64,000 nt of DNA from Paracyclopina nana (GCA_019096065.1 JAGUCH010000002.1:7886501-7950500); one strand, 5' to 3'. Positions 29,048 to 42,100 are shown, counted from the stretch's first letter. Translations and numbers: made by a program. Notes: generated by a model not told the origin, from the sequence alone.

Positions 29048-29192
29048 GGCTCAGTCTCTTCTGCAGATTTCATAGTGGCATTGCCACGGTCATTATCGAT
29101 TCTTATGTAGCTCCATCGCAACCTACTCAATACATAAGAAACGATAATGACCGTGGCTTGGTCACTATGAAATCTCCAGAAGAGACTAGGCC
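29048..29192. repeat. Long imperfect inverted repeat (62-base arms, 21-base loop)
   Basis: The left arm 29048-29109 and the right arm 29131-29192 are reverse complements over 62 positions with about eight mismatches and no gaps. Four of the mismatches form one internal loop (left 29078-29082). The loop 29110-29130 is 21 bases. The upper 27 bp, around CCACGGTCATTATCG and its partner CGATAATGACCGTGG, has a single mismatch. Such a stem could be a microRNA or hairpin-RNA precursor, or a small foldback (MITE-like) element. I do not recognise a known microRNA in either arm. I saw no target-site duplication at the ends. The strand of any transcript is unknown. Confidence 0.9.
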
Positions 29193-31313
29193 ACTGTATC
29201 TTCAGCTCGTGATTGAGACCACTTTTTTCATGACCGAAAAATTGAGCCTTTCAATGGCCAAGCAAAGCCATCTCTTTCACCACTAAACTGGGCGCAAAGA
29301 AAACTGCATCCAATTCAACTTGAGCCTCGGGAGTGAAAAAGTTGTTGCAAGCGAAAGATAAGGGAATCTTTACTACTCTCTCAATTGCGAAACCACCTTT
29401 TTTCGTGGCGTCGCCAGCTACGTTTTCTTGACATTTGTCCGCTGACTTGAGAAAGTGCCCATCACACCATAAACTTTTTGCACGAAAAGTGCATTTTCGC
29501 TTAGTTCATTTCTCGATTCCTCCCACTTTTCCTATATTGCTAGCCTCGAGCCTCAGCTAGCTCAGCAACAGCGAACTTTAAAAGCAACCAGGCAGGGCCT
29601 TTCAGGCATAGGAAATCTCGCAGGTTGTAGCTATAATTAGAGTAAACTTCTTCACCTCTATATGTTGTGCCATTCCTTGGGGACAACTCTTCGAAATCCT
29701 CATCAAATCTCATTATCGCAGAGTGACGCCAAAAGCATTCCGCTGGGACGAGTCTGTGCTCGACGGAAATTATATTCCACTTTTGCGGCATTAAATCACG
29801 GCCCTGATTAATGAAAATGGAACCAAACTTCGTCTCGAGCTCGGCCCAAAGAGCCCCCCAAGGTGCCATAAAAGTAGGGTAAGCAGTTGCTCAAATATTG
29901 ATCGCTTTCAGCTCCTCTATTGTATATTTGGATCTTTTTCCTGGAGAAGTCAAAACACGATAGCTGGCATCTGCCTAGCTTTACTATTCATACAAAAGAA
30001 CCACATTTCCCCTCCACTTGACACAGTGGGTTTGGGGGGGTCATAAAAATCGGCCAAAAGAACTTTTCATTCACAACAACAACAATCTTTTGTTATGGCC
30101 ACATTTGTGGAATGAACCTTTTTAAATAAGGTTCGCACTAGTAAAAAAGGTCATGTACATAAATGTGCTTTTTATGGCTTTTTGACATCAACACTGAGCA
30201 GGGTGCGTATGATTGCGCGAAGTTAGTGTGCACTTCATAGCAAAGTCAACCTCAATCAGATTTCATGCACACACATATTCAAGCTGGCTGCATTGGTAGT
30301 AGAAGGGCCATAACTTTTTGCCCATATCTCAGAAAGCAAGGGGGAGTCGTGCATGAAAATATGGGTCCTTTTTCTACGTGTTTAAGCACAATTATGCAAA
30401 TTCCGGAGCAGCAGAGCCGCCATTCTGCATCTGATATTGTCACACAGATTAAGACGCCGACTTTTTATGACATTTGCAAAACAGCGAGTAGAAGGACTTT
30501 CAAGCCATATCATCTGGCTGCAAAAACGGCTCAGATCATAGAGTAACGGGCGATTTTCCATTCGTTCTCCTCGTAAATCCATCAATGGAACGAATGGTCC
30601 TTTCATTCGAGACAATATTTTGGAAGCCAAAAAAAGCAGCTAAGTATGGATCTGAATGCCAGATGTAGTCGGGGTTTTGTTTGCGGTTAAAGCAATTTTC
30701 AAAGTGGAAGAAGTAATTGCTGGTGGGCCATTGTCAAGGCCGGGGCTTTAAAAAAGTAGTAGCCAGATAGAAGGAAAATTGACCCCTGCATGTAGTTATG
30801 GTGATAATAAGCAGGTGCCAGGTTTTCCTTTTCTGATTTTACTGCATATAGGTTCTTTTCAGCGTTTTTGACCTCACAATAACAATCACGGTCTCAATGG
30901 GATGAGCTGTTGGAAGGAGGAACTAACAAAGAAAACGAAGAAATAGCTTTTTGCCTCTATGCCCTGGACTGACTTTGACAGCCCAAGTTTTTATGGTGGC
31001 CAAAAATCTCCGTGAAGGAGAAGCAATGTAGGGAAAAAACGGTTCTTCAAGGAGCATAATTTTTGGCAGAACCCCGCGCTGCAGCACCTTCTTGCATTCA
31101 AGATGAGATTTCACTCTTTTTTTATTGGCACTTCTTTGTTTTTATGAAGGGCGGGGAGTGACGATGCAGGTTTTGAATCATGACGATGATGATGGTCAGA
31201 AAAATTCCATCACGTTGGTACACACGCCTTTAAAGTGTTTTTTCTGTCAATATTTTCGTAGATTTTCCGCAGCAAAAGTGGATTAGTGTCCTCATGGCAT
31301 GATTATATTATGC
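29193..31313. other. Gene-poor stretch after the long hairpin
   Basis: No supported gene. An ATG-started frame of 109 codons at 29540-29869 (-) is the best open frame and is treated as a finding. CCATAAA/TTTATGG sites lie at 29467, 29866 and 30990. The rest is A/T-rich without structure that I can see. Confidence 0.5.
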
Positions 31314-31799
31314 TCAGTCAGGATTCCAGGGTCTGACAATGACACGTCGTATGATCACATCCTCAAAAGCAGGGACGACTCTTCCTTCATCTGTGTCGTC
31401 ATCCTGCATTTGGATGCTCACTTCAGTTGGAGCTGGCGAAGAGGACACTTGAAGTTCCACCGAAAATTGCTTGCCACTTCGATGCTCTGCCCCTGAAATT
31501 CAAGGGGGGAAATTTTCTATTGATTCAAAGCTCTCAAAAAAGGTGGAATGTTTCTCAACTTCTTTATTTCCTATGTCGTCACCTTTTAAGACGTCAATGA
31601 CTTCGTCAAGAGTTGGCTGATAATCATGGTTTTCTCTTTGCCGGAAATAGCTTTTGAGAAGCTCCCAAACGCGTCGAACGAGCAAATGGACTATGTAGAG
31701 GATGGCAGTGATGCCCACACTCGCGATCCACCAAACGCAAAAGGCATTGATCGATGACTTGAAACTTGGTCCATTGTGTCCTCCACTGCTCCCGCTCAT
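31314..31799 (-). CDS. Small single-pass membrane protein, family unknown (131 aa)
   Basis: Two minus-strand exons, 31799-31583 and 31492-31314, flank a 90-base GT-AG intron with a pyrimidine-rich acceptor (TTTCCCCCCTTGAATTTCAG). The frame is kept and the product is 131 aa. Codons favour C or G in third position, unlike the surrounding DNA. A short Ser/Gly-rich N-terminus (about 20 residues) precedes one strong membrane helix (FCVWWIASVGITAILYIVHL, about residues 20-40). A basic juxtamembrane stretch (VRRVWELLKSYFRQR) and an acidic tail of about 70 residues follow, ending IIRRVIVRPWNPD. The positive-inside rule places the C-terminal tail in the cytosol. The intron is a multiple of three and is open except for one TGA near its 3' end, so retention would give a 99-aa form. 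An 84-codon frame starting upstream at 31878 overlaps in another phase and could be an inhibitory upstream ORF. I know of no family match. Confidence 0.68.
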
Positions 31800-31938
31800 A
31801 ATTGTGCATTCTGAAGGTGCAACTTATGGCTAAACTACTCTTTTCCTTGGGCAGGTGCACTCTTGTCAAAAGCTCCATGTCAACGTGGATATGACCGATA
31901 ATGTATCATGTATACCTTCCACAGGGTTTTGCACAACC

Positions 31939-31946
31939 CTTTTATA
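31939..31946 (-). promoter_or_regulatory. TATA box for the small membrane-protein gene
   Basis: The minus strand reads TATAAAAG, a canonical core. Transcription would start about 30 bases downstream, near 31915, giving a leader of about 115 bases before the ATG at 31799. The match is good but it rests on one element. Confidence 0.5.
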
Positions 31947-34900
31947 GCATTTACCGAGATAAAGCGAGCGCGCGCACAGTTCCAAATAATATTTTTCATC
32001 GCCAAAGGAAACGTCAGTAATTTATGACGCAGTCTCTTTGCAGATTGGTATCGCATCAGCCAGAGTGGGATTTTTGACATTCCTCGCAGGAGTTAACAAT
32101 CACGCGGCGACTTATGGCCAGCCAAAAAATTATTTTCATAAGATATACGCGACTTTTATGATGTAATCTTTGATAAGCGCCTGGAGATGACACGTATCAA
32201 AGTTAAAAATCTACCAGAGGCACGGAAAAATAATATAGCATCATCTGAAAGCAGAACTAATTTAGATCATAGAAGAACAAACAGGAAAAGTTGCAGCTGT
32301 GTGGAAAATCTGATCTATGTGAAAGTGTCCAATTGTGATGTTGTTTGTGCTACACTTGATCCTATTAATTCAGCAAAGATGATCAAAGGTTCGTGCACCT
32401 CCTGACAGCTTCAAAATGTGTTCCAAACCATGAGAAAGTGAGGAGTTTATTCAATTAATTCACGACAAACACCGTGGGTAGTTTCACCTGATTATTTTTG
32501 GGGCCCAACCATCGTGATGCACACACCAAAGAGAAATCCCTAATAGCGTTTTTCTCATATACAAGCCAAGAAAACACACACAAGTTCAGCCATTTGCTAA
32601 ATCCCTTCAGTAATCCACTTCTGTCTTTCGGCCGCATGAAGCTATAGAATGATGTCGTATAATAGCCAAACTTTATGGGCCCATAGCACAAGAATATTTG
32701 TACAATTTTCGTACTGTCCTTCAATGCTCAAAATGTCCAATAAATTTCACTGGAACACACAGTTCGCGTGGCGCCCAGAGGTAACTTTCGAAGCCTTGAA
32801 AAGTTCAAAGGATGAAATGAATTTCAAATTTACTCTCTGTGTTTCTCTGATCCTTTTTCCAAAATAATCCAACCCATCATGAGCGTTGACGAGCGCCATT
32901 TTTCTCAAAAACCATCTCTTTCGACAGATCAGTCATATGACGAAGTACAAGAATTCCTCCCGACAAGTGCTGGGCCTTGAATTCCGAGCTCAGTTTTTTC
33001 AGCTGAGGGCTTGTTGGTACAAAAAATCGCCCGTCTGATGCTGGCAGCAATGTGGGGTGTTGTTGACTGCTGCTAAGCCCTTTTCCTCATCTTTTTATCC
33101 TTTTTATTATATTTCTTGATGGCCGCCGACCCGAGTAGCAGCAGCAGCTGAGGACATTTATGTAAATATCTGGCACGTCTAATGTCCCCGTCGTCGTCAT
33201 TTTTACCCGGGTTTGCGGTAGCTTTATGTGGCATGAAATTCCCCCATAGTGACCTTATCACCACATATCTTACTATATACATATTCCACCCATTCCATTC
33301 TGGGGGCATGAAATTTCCCATTATTTTTTTCCCTCGGCACAGGAGCAATAGCATCGAAAAAAAGAGAAAGAACCATTTTCCTTCGGATGAAATCCGGATC
33401 ACCAGACATAAGGCAGGATATATCGAGAAGTGTAGCTATTTGTTCCTCCCCCAAAAGCCATTTGATGCTTTTACAATAGTCTATATTGGAATGGGGTTGC
33501 CAGAAAGCCAAACCAAACTTTCATAGGGGTACTTAGACTTGAATTGCAATGGGGCTTTCTTCCAGGAAAATACTTATGAGCTCCCTGGGGACACACTCTT
33601 CCACCTTTAATTTCCCCCTCTCGAAAAGGCAAGCGTGCGCAGCTCAGCCGGAGTTAGCATGTCAGCTGCTCAAATGAATCAACTTGTCATTTCGAGCCCA
33701 AATTCGAGTCATGTAATTCTAGGCCATGACATGCTCAAAATGCTACAAAGAATTTGTGCCAACTTGGCATGCATCAGTAATTTGCTCAATTATAGGCACC
33801 TCATATTCAATTATCGCAATTTTAAGCTGAACAAAGGACGGGGCAAAGAATAGCTGTTTTAGCCCAAGAGTTTTGTTTATATCCCACTTGCTTGACCTTC
33901 CCATTAGGCGATTGTCTGAGGAGGAGGACAAAGCTAATTTTTATTCTCCTCAGGACACCCCGTATATTTCGCTGAGTTGAGAGGGGGGAAATAACTGTTG
34001 AAGAAGGGGAGCAAGGAAGCGGAAAATTGGACATACTTTGTATGCATAGGTAGCAGCATCTTTCAAAGTGAGGATGCTGAGAGGGTATGAAAGCACAAGT
34101 CATTATTGCTTACTGGCCTTGACTTTGACCACTTTTTTGCCAATCATAGTAGGTGCTAGCAGATTGCATGCTACAACACTTCATGCTGCCTCATCGTTAA
34201 AAATTGCAAGCAATAATGGCGGCAAATGCCTTTGAAAAGCGCGCGCCGCACATAAATGGAAGAAGGTGGAACTTCTCTTACGGGAGAAGAATTCTCAGCA
34301 CGTGCAGACACATGTCTGCAGCCATTGTCTCTTTTCAAAACCGATTGATGATGAATTTTGCTAGGACAGCTGATGTAATGGATAGTTGTGCTCCACTCCA
34401 ACAGCTCGGACCAAATTGAATTTCTAGCGTGATGAGAGCTATTCAAGCTTTAAAGCTCAGATCCGCGCGCGCGCGAGAAAAATGAGTCAAAATTCAATAG
34501 GGAACCGATTTCTCATTTTGGCATCAAATTAACGTGATGAACACAACAACTCCAGCCTATGAAGAAAAGTTAATTAAAATGGGGAGAAAGACCTGCCAAT
34601 TTCAAAAGTTGACTCCAGTAGACAAGTGGAGACGATGCTCATGCTGAACGGATTGGACAGAACGCGTTTCGTCGGCACATTAAAAAGTTGCACCCGAAGG
34701 TTCGAATTACCGAAAAGAGAGTATCAATTACAAGCTATCTATCCAATAATTAAGGAGGACAGGCATATAGCGACAAGCCCGGTCTGATTTGTATCTGCGC
34801 GTCGGAATCTCAGAAATTAAGGGTGAACATTGGTTAATGAGAAATGTGTCTGAATGTCAGAGACATGCATTTGGAGATCATTTTGGACGACAGCTCAGCT

Positions 34901-35764
34901 GGAGATGTTAGTACAGACCCTGTAAGCCCGTGAAGAGTCGGTACAGCAATTTTCTCCATCAGCAGGGCGTCCTCACGACGACCTCGAGACCAGTCAGCTT
35001 GTCAAAATAAACCTCTGCCCAGTCTTTGTGTCCATTGCACCACAATAATCTTAAGAATTTGGGCAGATCGCCACTTCCCTCCTCCAAGTGAAAGTTGGGT
35101 ACTGTGAGTCACTTCATCTTCTTCTATTTTTCCCTGCATGCACACACAAGGCGATCTCTGGTTTCTCAAAGGCATTTGGCCAACAAAAGCATTTAAAAGA
35201 ATGTATGCGCAATTGTTATCGTGCAAAGTTGTCACCAGGTGTGCAGCATAAGATATCCTGGTTGTAAAACAAGCTTTTAGCATTAAGACTTTTCCAATGC
35301 CAAAATAAAAGGCCTAACTATATGCAAGTCCTTGAAGCTGACCATCCTGATTCACGGAAAAATTGCTCTGTGTGTGTGTGTATCTAACATGGGCCCTGAC
35401 ACTGGTGGCATGATGCACTTTAACCGGAATTATCTCGAGTGTTTGCTTGGTAAACATGATACATTGAGGGCAAAAAGTTCGGGCTGCAAAAAATATTTGT
35501 ATTACATCTGCGAACGTGCCCAGTCGACAGGGATTGAGCTTTAGCGAGCCCACAAAGATAAAATATTGTGTCCCTTTTCATTTCCCCCAGAAACTGCAAT
35601 TCCAGGCTTTTTTGGTTGGCCTTTCCCATGCGGATAAAAGTTATTTCAGCAGTAGAAGCCAATAGATAAATGTCTCACAAACAACTGAGCTATAGAAGAG
35701 ATTTGAGCACAAAACTTGGTAAGTGTAACCTTGAAACCAGAAATCTTTGATACTAAAAGGCACT
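31947..35764. other. Gene-poor stretch
   Basis: About 3.8 kb without a gene I can support. Frames here (for example 33182-33526 +, 33224-33511 -) are open on both strands at once and have no splice or family support. The motif GGCATGAAATT occurs twice, near 33230 and 33305, as a short direct repeat. A GCGCGC run lies near 34466. TTTATGG is present near 32670. Confidence 0.5.
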
Positions 35765-35772
35765 TATATATA
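35765..35772 (+). promoter_or_regulatory. TATA-like element upstream of the 58-aa gene
   Basis: TATATATA lies about 40 bases before an in-frame upstream ATG (35806) and about 180 bases before the ATG of the 58-aa frame. It may set a start near 35795. A/T-rich matches of this kind are frequent by chance. Confidence 0.3.
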
Positions 35773-35943
35773 CAGACAAGTGTTTGTGGAATTGCACATA
35801 CTACTATGCGTAGTAGCCCCTACAATATACGTAGTACATCAATGGAAAATAATAAAAGGATATGGCTGAAAGAGACTGACAAATTGCGTTACATCCGTGA
35901 AAAAGTGCCTTGGAGTAATAATAAGTAGCATGTTGAGTCAGCG

Positions 35944-36189
35944 ATGTGCTACAGAATAAAAAAAGAAGTGGAGCAGCTGAAAAAATATGCTGCGCGGTTC
36001 GACAAAATCCCCGATGCGAGTAATTTTGTAAGTGACTAATGTCCTTTCAAAATACCATGTCAGTTATGTCCTAACCGAGTTTTTCACGGGTTTCAGACTG
36101 CCCTATTCATTCGAGGAATGCGTGCCATCGTTTTGAGCTGGATATATGGCTCACTGGCAGCACGATTCCGGTCCAGATTTTCGAAGTGA
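35944..36189 (+). CDS. Small basic protein, two exons (58 aa), unknown
   Basis: Exon 1, 35944-36027, starts MCYRIKKEVEQLKKYAARFD and ends in phase 0 at a GTAAGTGAC donor. After a 69-base intron with acceptor TTTTTCACGGGTTTCAG, exon 2, 36097-36189, ends in TGA. The product is 58 aa: an N-terminal amphipathic, charged helix, then a hydrophobic stretch (AIVLSWIYGSLAARF) and a basic end (RSRFSK). The size and charge would suit a small organelle or membrane-associated protein, but that is only a guess. The same frame continues upstream past a single TAG (35926-35928) into another protein-like stretch that starts at ATG 35806 or 35842 (see findings). So this may be the 3' part of a longer protein. 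No family match comes to mind. Confidence 0.45.
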
Positions 36190-39100
36190 GCTTGCCAAAA
36201 ATTTAATGATGAGCTAACCTAAATGCATACCACGTACTACATAGCTTGGCCATATATTAGAGAGCCACAACAGCAGCAAAGTTGGTAGCTGCGCTGTATT
36301 ATTATTGTGGAATTTGGCACCCCTCAAATGCAAATGCCACTGCTCATTGACAGCTTGTATTCGGCTAATTTGCATAGACCACGAACCAGTATTTTAAGCA
36401 GAACTGCACCTCTAAAAATGAACAGCAGCCAGAGATGCTAATGAGCTACTCGGTGTATAGAAGTTGGTCAAATAGTTGTTGGTGGTTTCCCCACTGAGCA
36501 CTTTGAAAAATGATGAACGAAATTGGAGAAGCAGTGGGGGCTCAGCTCTCATCTAGGCAAACAACAATTTCCAGATTTGATGTTCCCCCATCTCACAGCT
36601 GGACAGAAGGCCAATCATTTCCAGTTGCTGCTGTCATATTCTATATCCACAGGGTCCTCTCAAATCACTGAGTGTTTTCCTCTCTCAAGATTACAAATAC
36701 ACTTTGAAGCATGATTTCTTTGTGATCTATTTTTTTTTTGCGAGCGCGGAAGTTTGCTCAACTGCTCCTCTCTTGATTAAGCGATGGCAAAGCACACTAA
36801 GCATGTTACATGCCGAAGGTTCCTCTTCCAAGAAGCTCTTTTCTGCTAAGTAAAGGTGGGGCGCCCCTTGATAACCATCTAGACTATTTTGCAAACACTC
36901 TCCCTCCTATGCAAACTTTTCTCACTCAATTAGCCGAAATATGCGACAACGCACTACCTTCTCTAGTCTAGCAAACGTATAAATAGCAGTGTGTTCTTTT
37001 CACAGATTGTACTATGCTGCATTCTTTGTCTCTCCACTTCTTTTGTGCTAGATAACTACCTATATGTTGCGTATGTTCTCTCATCAATGCTATAGAATGT
37101 GGAGGTGGTGTTGCTTGTGAGAATTGATGCTCTTCCTTATCAGTCAGATTTATCATTCATGAGGTTTTGGTCTTATGTTGTTCTTTTGGCACCTCTGAAG
37201 AAGAGGAGAACTGAGATGATTTGCAACGAGTTCACAGCCATGCATTGTGCAGTCAACAATCAGGCAAGACAAGTAATGAGGCCAACAGAAAAGCAAACAA
37301 CTGAGGTGCTGAATTACACTGGGCAGAAGGATTAAATTCAACACTTGATAGTTTTCAGAAGGTTAAAGCGATACACTATGCATGGCATTTTATTGTAGGA
37401 ATTAGCAAGTTAATTTTATTTCAGCCAATTAAGGGCAATTTTTTTGCTTGGCTGCGCAATTTTCCTTTATGCCATCCACCGATCATTTGCCATTTATGCC
37501 AAATAACATGCACGTCAGCAGAGCATTAAATTCGATCTTTTAAAATTCCACAACAACAGGATTGCATATTTTTAAAAGATTTCTGTTTTTCTACGAAAGT
37601 GTCAGATAGACTATCTAGATAATTCCATTAGATTACATTGCTGAGTACCCGGTTTATTCAGAGGAGCAAGCCAGCCCACTGTGAGCCCTCCTCAGTTGCT
37701 TATCTTTTCTTTTGAAAATGGTTGCCATGACACGCACCGCAGGGTCCGGTGTTTTGGCAATCATGCGAAATTAAAGAATGTCCAAGCTCTCGCAGAACTG
37801 GGTAGAAAAACTAATGAGCAAATGTCGCCCTTGGCCACGTTGGTGAACTGCCAAAGGTCAGTAGGAAAAAAGGGAGGAAAAATGATAGCAAAGTGAGGCA
37901 GAGTTTTCGTGAGCCAATTATCATTTTTCATTAATACATGTACCCCTCCCAATTATAATGTGGAAAAACTAATAGTCGTCGAAAACGCGCAATCATTTGT
38001 CTATGAGTGACACTTTCAATTTTCATCATAATTAATTATGAATAAATGCTGCACTTACCTTTGAAAATAGTGCGCGCGTACGTGCATGTCCTGCGTAGTC
38101 GACAATTTGACCCATTTCGCCTCGTCTGCAATTAGGCTAAGTGCACTTAAGTAGTAATTTTGCCAAATTACATTGGAGCAGCAATTTTGATTCACGGCCT
38201 CCGATAGATTTTCACTCAATGATGAAATGTCTTGCTTCCGCATAATTGGGCAGTATTTCGAGCAGAACAATGCAAACGCTGCTCTTTTTCCTCTGCTCGG
38301 CCTTCAGACAATCAGGAATTCTGGATCCATCAAGGAAAGGTGATAATTTTTGGGTTTGTCTTGGAATTTTGACTACTTTCAAGGTGAAACTGGCTATTAT
38401 GGGCCCAATGGAGCTTCTCGGCCTCTTTGTCTTCACGCCAGCCATCACGAGGGTGAACCTGCCTGTAGATAGAGGGTCAATATTATTATCGATGATAGAG
38501 CAGCCTTTCCACTGGGCCCTACAATTATCATGTCAGTCATATCTCAAAGCAAGAAAAACCACTCTGGGAATCTCCTGGCGTTAATAGATAGCCAAACGAA
38601 TTTCTTCTACAAGTTGAATGCCTTGGCCTTTAATTAGGGCTGAGCAGCGAAGTGAAGGTGTCGAGGGAAAAAAGGCAATCTCTGCAGCAAACAATTTTTC
38701 TCCTTTGTGCTGATGGTGGAAATGCAATAATAATGATTGGCAAATTGGGCTTGGGACGCCGAAATGGTCGCATACATATGTACATGCTAACTTGATTGCA
38801 CCCCCGAGAACTCGGAGTGCCGATAAGGGCTCAATTTTGTCCAAGGTGAGAAAAATCCGATGGCCTCCAAGTCAAAATATTTTTATCAAACACGTTCAAT
38901 CCGCGGAATTTGGGCCAAATTTTCCCCCTAATTGCAGCAAACAGAGCCCAACTTGGATGCTTTGACCTTCATTTTTAAGGCAATTATAGAGCACGTCGTT
39001 GGGCTCGCAGAGATACAAGCAATATTATGCTAGCGCATATACTATACGTTTTAAAAAACCAGTTCCATAGTTGGAGCTTAATTTTACGTATATCAATGGC

Positions 39101-42100
39101 TGCTAGCTGATTGGATGTATGGGGACATAAAAGGGCGACTCGTAAATTAAACTTATGATGTCTTTGACCATGATAAAGATGTGTGGCAAAAAATCCACGA
39201 CTAATTCTTGCCCCCGACTAATGATGATAGTAGTTGTGTCCTTTATATATGTGGCTATCGTATTATTACAACAATGTGCAAAAAAGGACGGAGATAAGAC
39301 CTCATTATTCATAAGCTCGTTTCGGCCTCCTCCGGAATGGATGGAAGGACCCATAATAGTAAGTAAAACGAGATAAATGCCTTCGGCAGGGTCAAGGCAA
39401 TGCTTAATGGTCTTTTAAGTTTTCAAACCAAAAAAAGAATACGAGAAATTGACCCGGAAATAAGGCAACTTAAGCTGAATTTGAATATGCTCATTGTTGT
39501 GTGTAGCGGTTTGTTTCAGCTTTATCCGAGGCTTGGGCTATCTTAAAGAAATATTCGAGGATGGAAATCCAGTGAGTTTAGGCTACGTACATATATGTAC
39601 CGATTCGATTCATTGCTTAGAGAGGCGGTTCAGGTGCAACAATCATGGGCCGTTTATCTTGTGCACATATTTAGCTATCGGCCATACATTACTCCGTGGC
39701 CTGTCAACTTTGACTTATTGATTGATCATCAACCTTCTCTATAAATGCTGCTGCTGTGAGGGAAAAAAAGACCCTGAAAAAGGTGGCCAGGCGGTTTCAC
39801 ACCCCATCACCATGAATCAGCGCAATAATAAGGGAAATTCTGCATAAATTCCACATTTAAAGAAATATCGATATAGCGGTTGGTGGGGTTGTGAAATGGA
39901 GAATGCTAATGTCAGCCCTCATATTTCACTGTTAATGGGGGTTTGAATATGATTAGCGCTCAAGGATATCACACATCATAAACTGGGCCATAATTCCACA
40001 CTTCGATTGGATCCTGGACCTCCTGTGGCTCAAGAGCAATGAAGTTGCAGCAGCACACCTATCTGCTTCCGAAGATCTTGCAGACCATTAATAAAACATG
40101 GCCTTTAAGATGGATGCAGTAGTACAGCTATGCTATACTGGAAGGCTCACTTGGGCATGAAATTGGCATTAAAAGTGACTTGGGGCCTACGCGCTGGTAC
40201 CCTCTTTAATGAGTTGCACATATATCTGAATAACAGCTGGCCCATAAACGAATGTATGCGTACATATCTGGTCGTGCAGGAATCTTTTCAAGCCTTTTTC
40301 GGCTTTTGCAACATCATCATCCATCTTATGATGGGAAAGTGCTCCGATGGTCATTAGTTATATCTTCCTTGAGCTGGATATTGGCTCTGATTGACCCTTA
40401 TAATCATGATGTGGCATCATTAGTTTGCAAATCCCAAGGCAAGGTCAGTTGAACGTATGAAGGAAGTAGTCCAGGGAGGAGGGGGAGACAAAGGGGGATT
40501 TTGCCAGCATTTATGGGCTTTACCATCCAATTATCCTTCTGATGATGGCGAGTAGAGGTTGAAAAACTTCAAGGCGATTTTGACCAACCTGCCATCCATG
40601 CAGGCGATGTGCTTAAATGGGGCCCACAAATCTTGAGCAGGAGTCCAAGCCAGCGAACTGATAATGAATCATGCTGCTGCTCTGATGGCGTTTCACTTTT
40701 CAAAAAAAAAATGGCTGCCTTATCTTGTTTGGCAAGAAATTAGTTGTAGCACCAGTTGTTGGACATGCATGGGTTTGTCCCCTCCACCACCACCACTACT
40801 ACTTCAACTTTGGGAAAGTGAAATGTTGATCAGGCTATTCCAATTGGGAGAAAATTGAGCAACTGTTGCACTCAAGTCTATCGCCAGATGAACATTTAAT
40901 TTCAAGCCAGCATCACGAACTTTGCGGGCTTTAGCTGGCTATGGACAGTTGGGCCCATAATTCCGAGTAATTATTGCAAAACTGACCAATTTTCGGCAGA
41001 ATGTGAGCCCTGCAGGAGCTTGAGACTGGCATGCTTCTTTGAAAGTTGTGCTTTATCACGTAACATGCGTTTCATTAGGGATACTTTCATATACTGGCTA
41101 CTTGGCTTCATCCTTAGCATGTCTTGGATATTGTAAGGTCTGATATCATTAACTGGCAGGCCAAAACGCGTCAGAAAGGGTTTTTGCCCGAAAATAAAGG
41201 GGTTTGGGTGGATTGGAAAATGACCACGTGGCATTTAACAATGGGTGCGCATTGAAGTATAATTTCGAAAAACCAGGGTGATCACGTGTGCCCATCAATC
41301 ATCTTCCTATGTATCTCTCGTCCGAGACGATCATCCCAAACTTGACATGGTTTTGACATGTCCCACTTACTTTGTCAGTCTCAGCTAGGTAATGCCTACT
41401 GGTAGTTGTCGAACTTTAGGGTCGTGGCATGACTTCTAAATCTGCTTTTATGACCCTTTTTACAGCTCTCCTTCCCTCGCTATATTCTATAAATATAAAC
41501 TAGCACCATATCGTAGCTGCGCCACTATGCCTTGATAACAAGTTAAAAGCACACCAGGCAGCTCGGTCAGTTGGCTTAAAAATACAGCGAGGCAGCTTTT
41601 TGGGGCGAAAAATAATAGCCTATCTAGTTTTGTGTTCCACCAAATGTTCATCAGGAGATGCAAAATTCGGGCCCACACTATGCCCATATAATGCCAATTG
41701 TAAATGAAGTTCTCACAAGTGCAGAAAACCTTAACCAAGCATGCAGCCATAAAGCTGAAATTGAATCTTTTCAGTGCTCGAGTGCAATAAAGGCTGACAT
41801 TGCCAGCACGAAGAAGAAAAAATTTGGCGTCAAATTGAAAGAATGGGCTGAATACTTCAATGCCACGCAAGAGTCCTGAAACCTGATCCTTGAGCAAGTT
41901 TGCAAATTCAGAATAAAGGCATTTAATTGAGCTGTAATAATTATGGCCGCAAAGCTGCATAATTTTGCCGAAATACGAGACTTGGCTCCTGCCCTGGACA
42001 TTATCTGACCTCGCCATCAACACTTTGGATGGAGTCCTATATTCATGATGCATATTGCTGCTCAAAAGATCTTTATTTCCTAAGCGATTTTAATCTGGCC

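Noticed and set aside
35914..35941. A 27-base GT...AG segment that would remove the TAG and keep the frame
   Set aside because: Animal introns are rarely below about 40 bases, and there is no room for a branch point. Readthrough, two frames or error are better explanations.
41487..42065. 192-codon open frame on the minus strand
   Set aside because: Starts without strong context, has no motif or codon bias, and an open frame runs on the opposite strand over part of it. Treated as chance in A/T-rich DNA.
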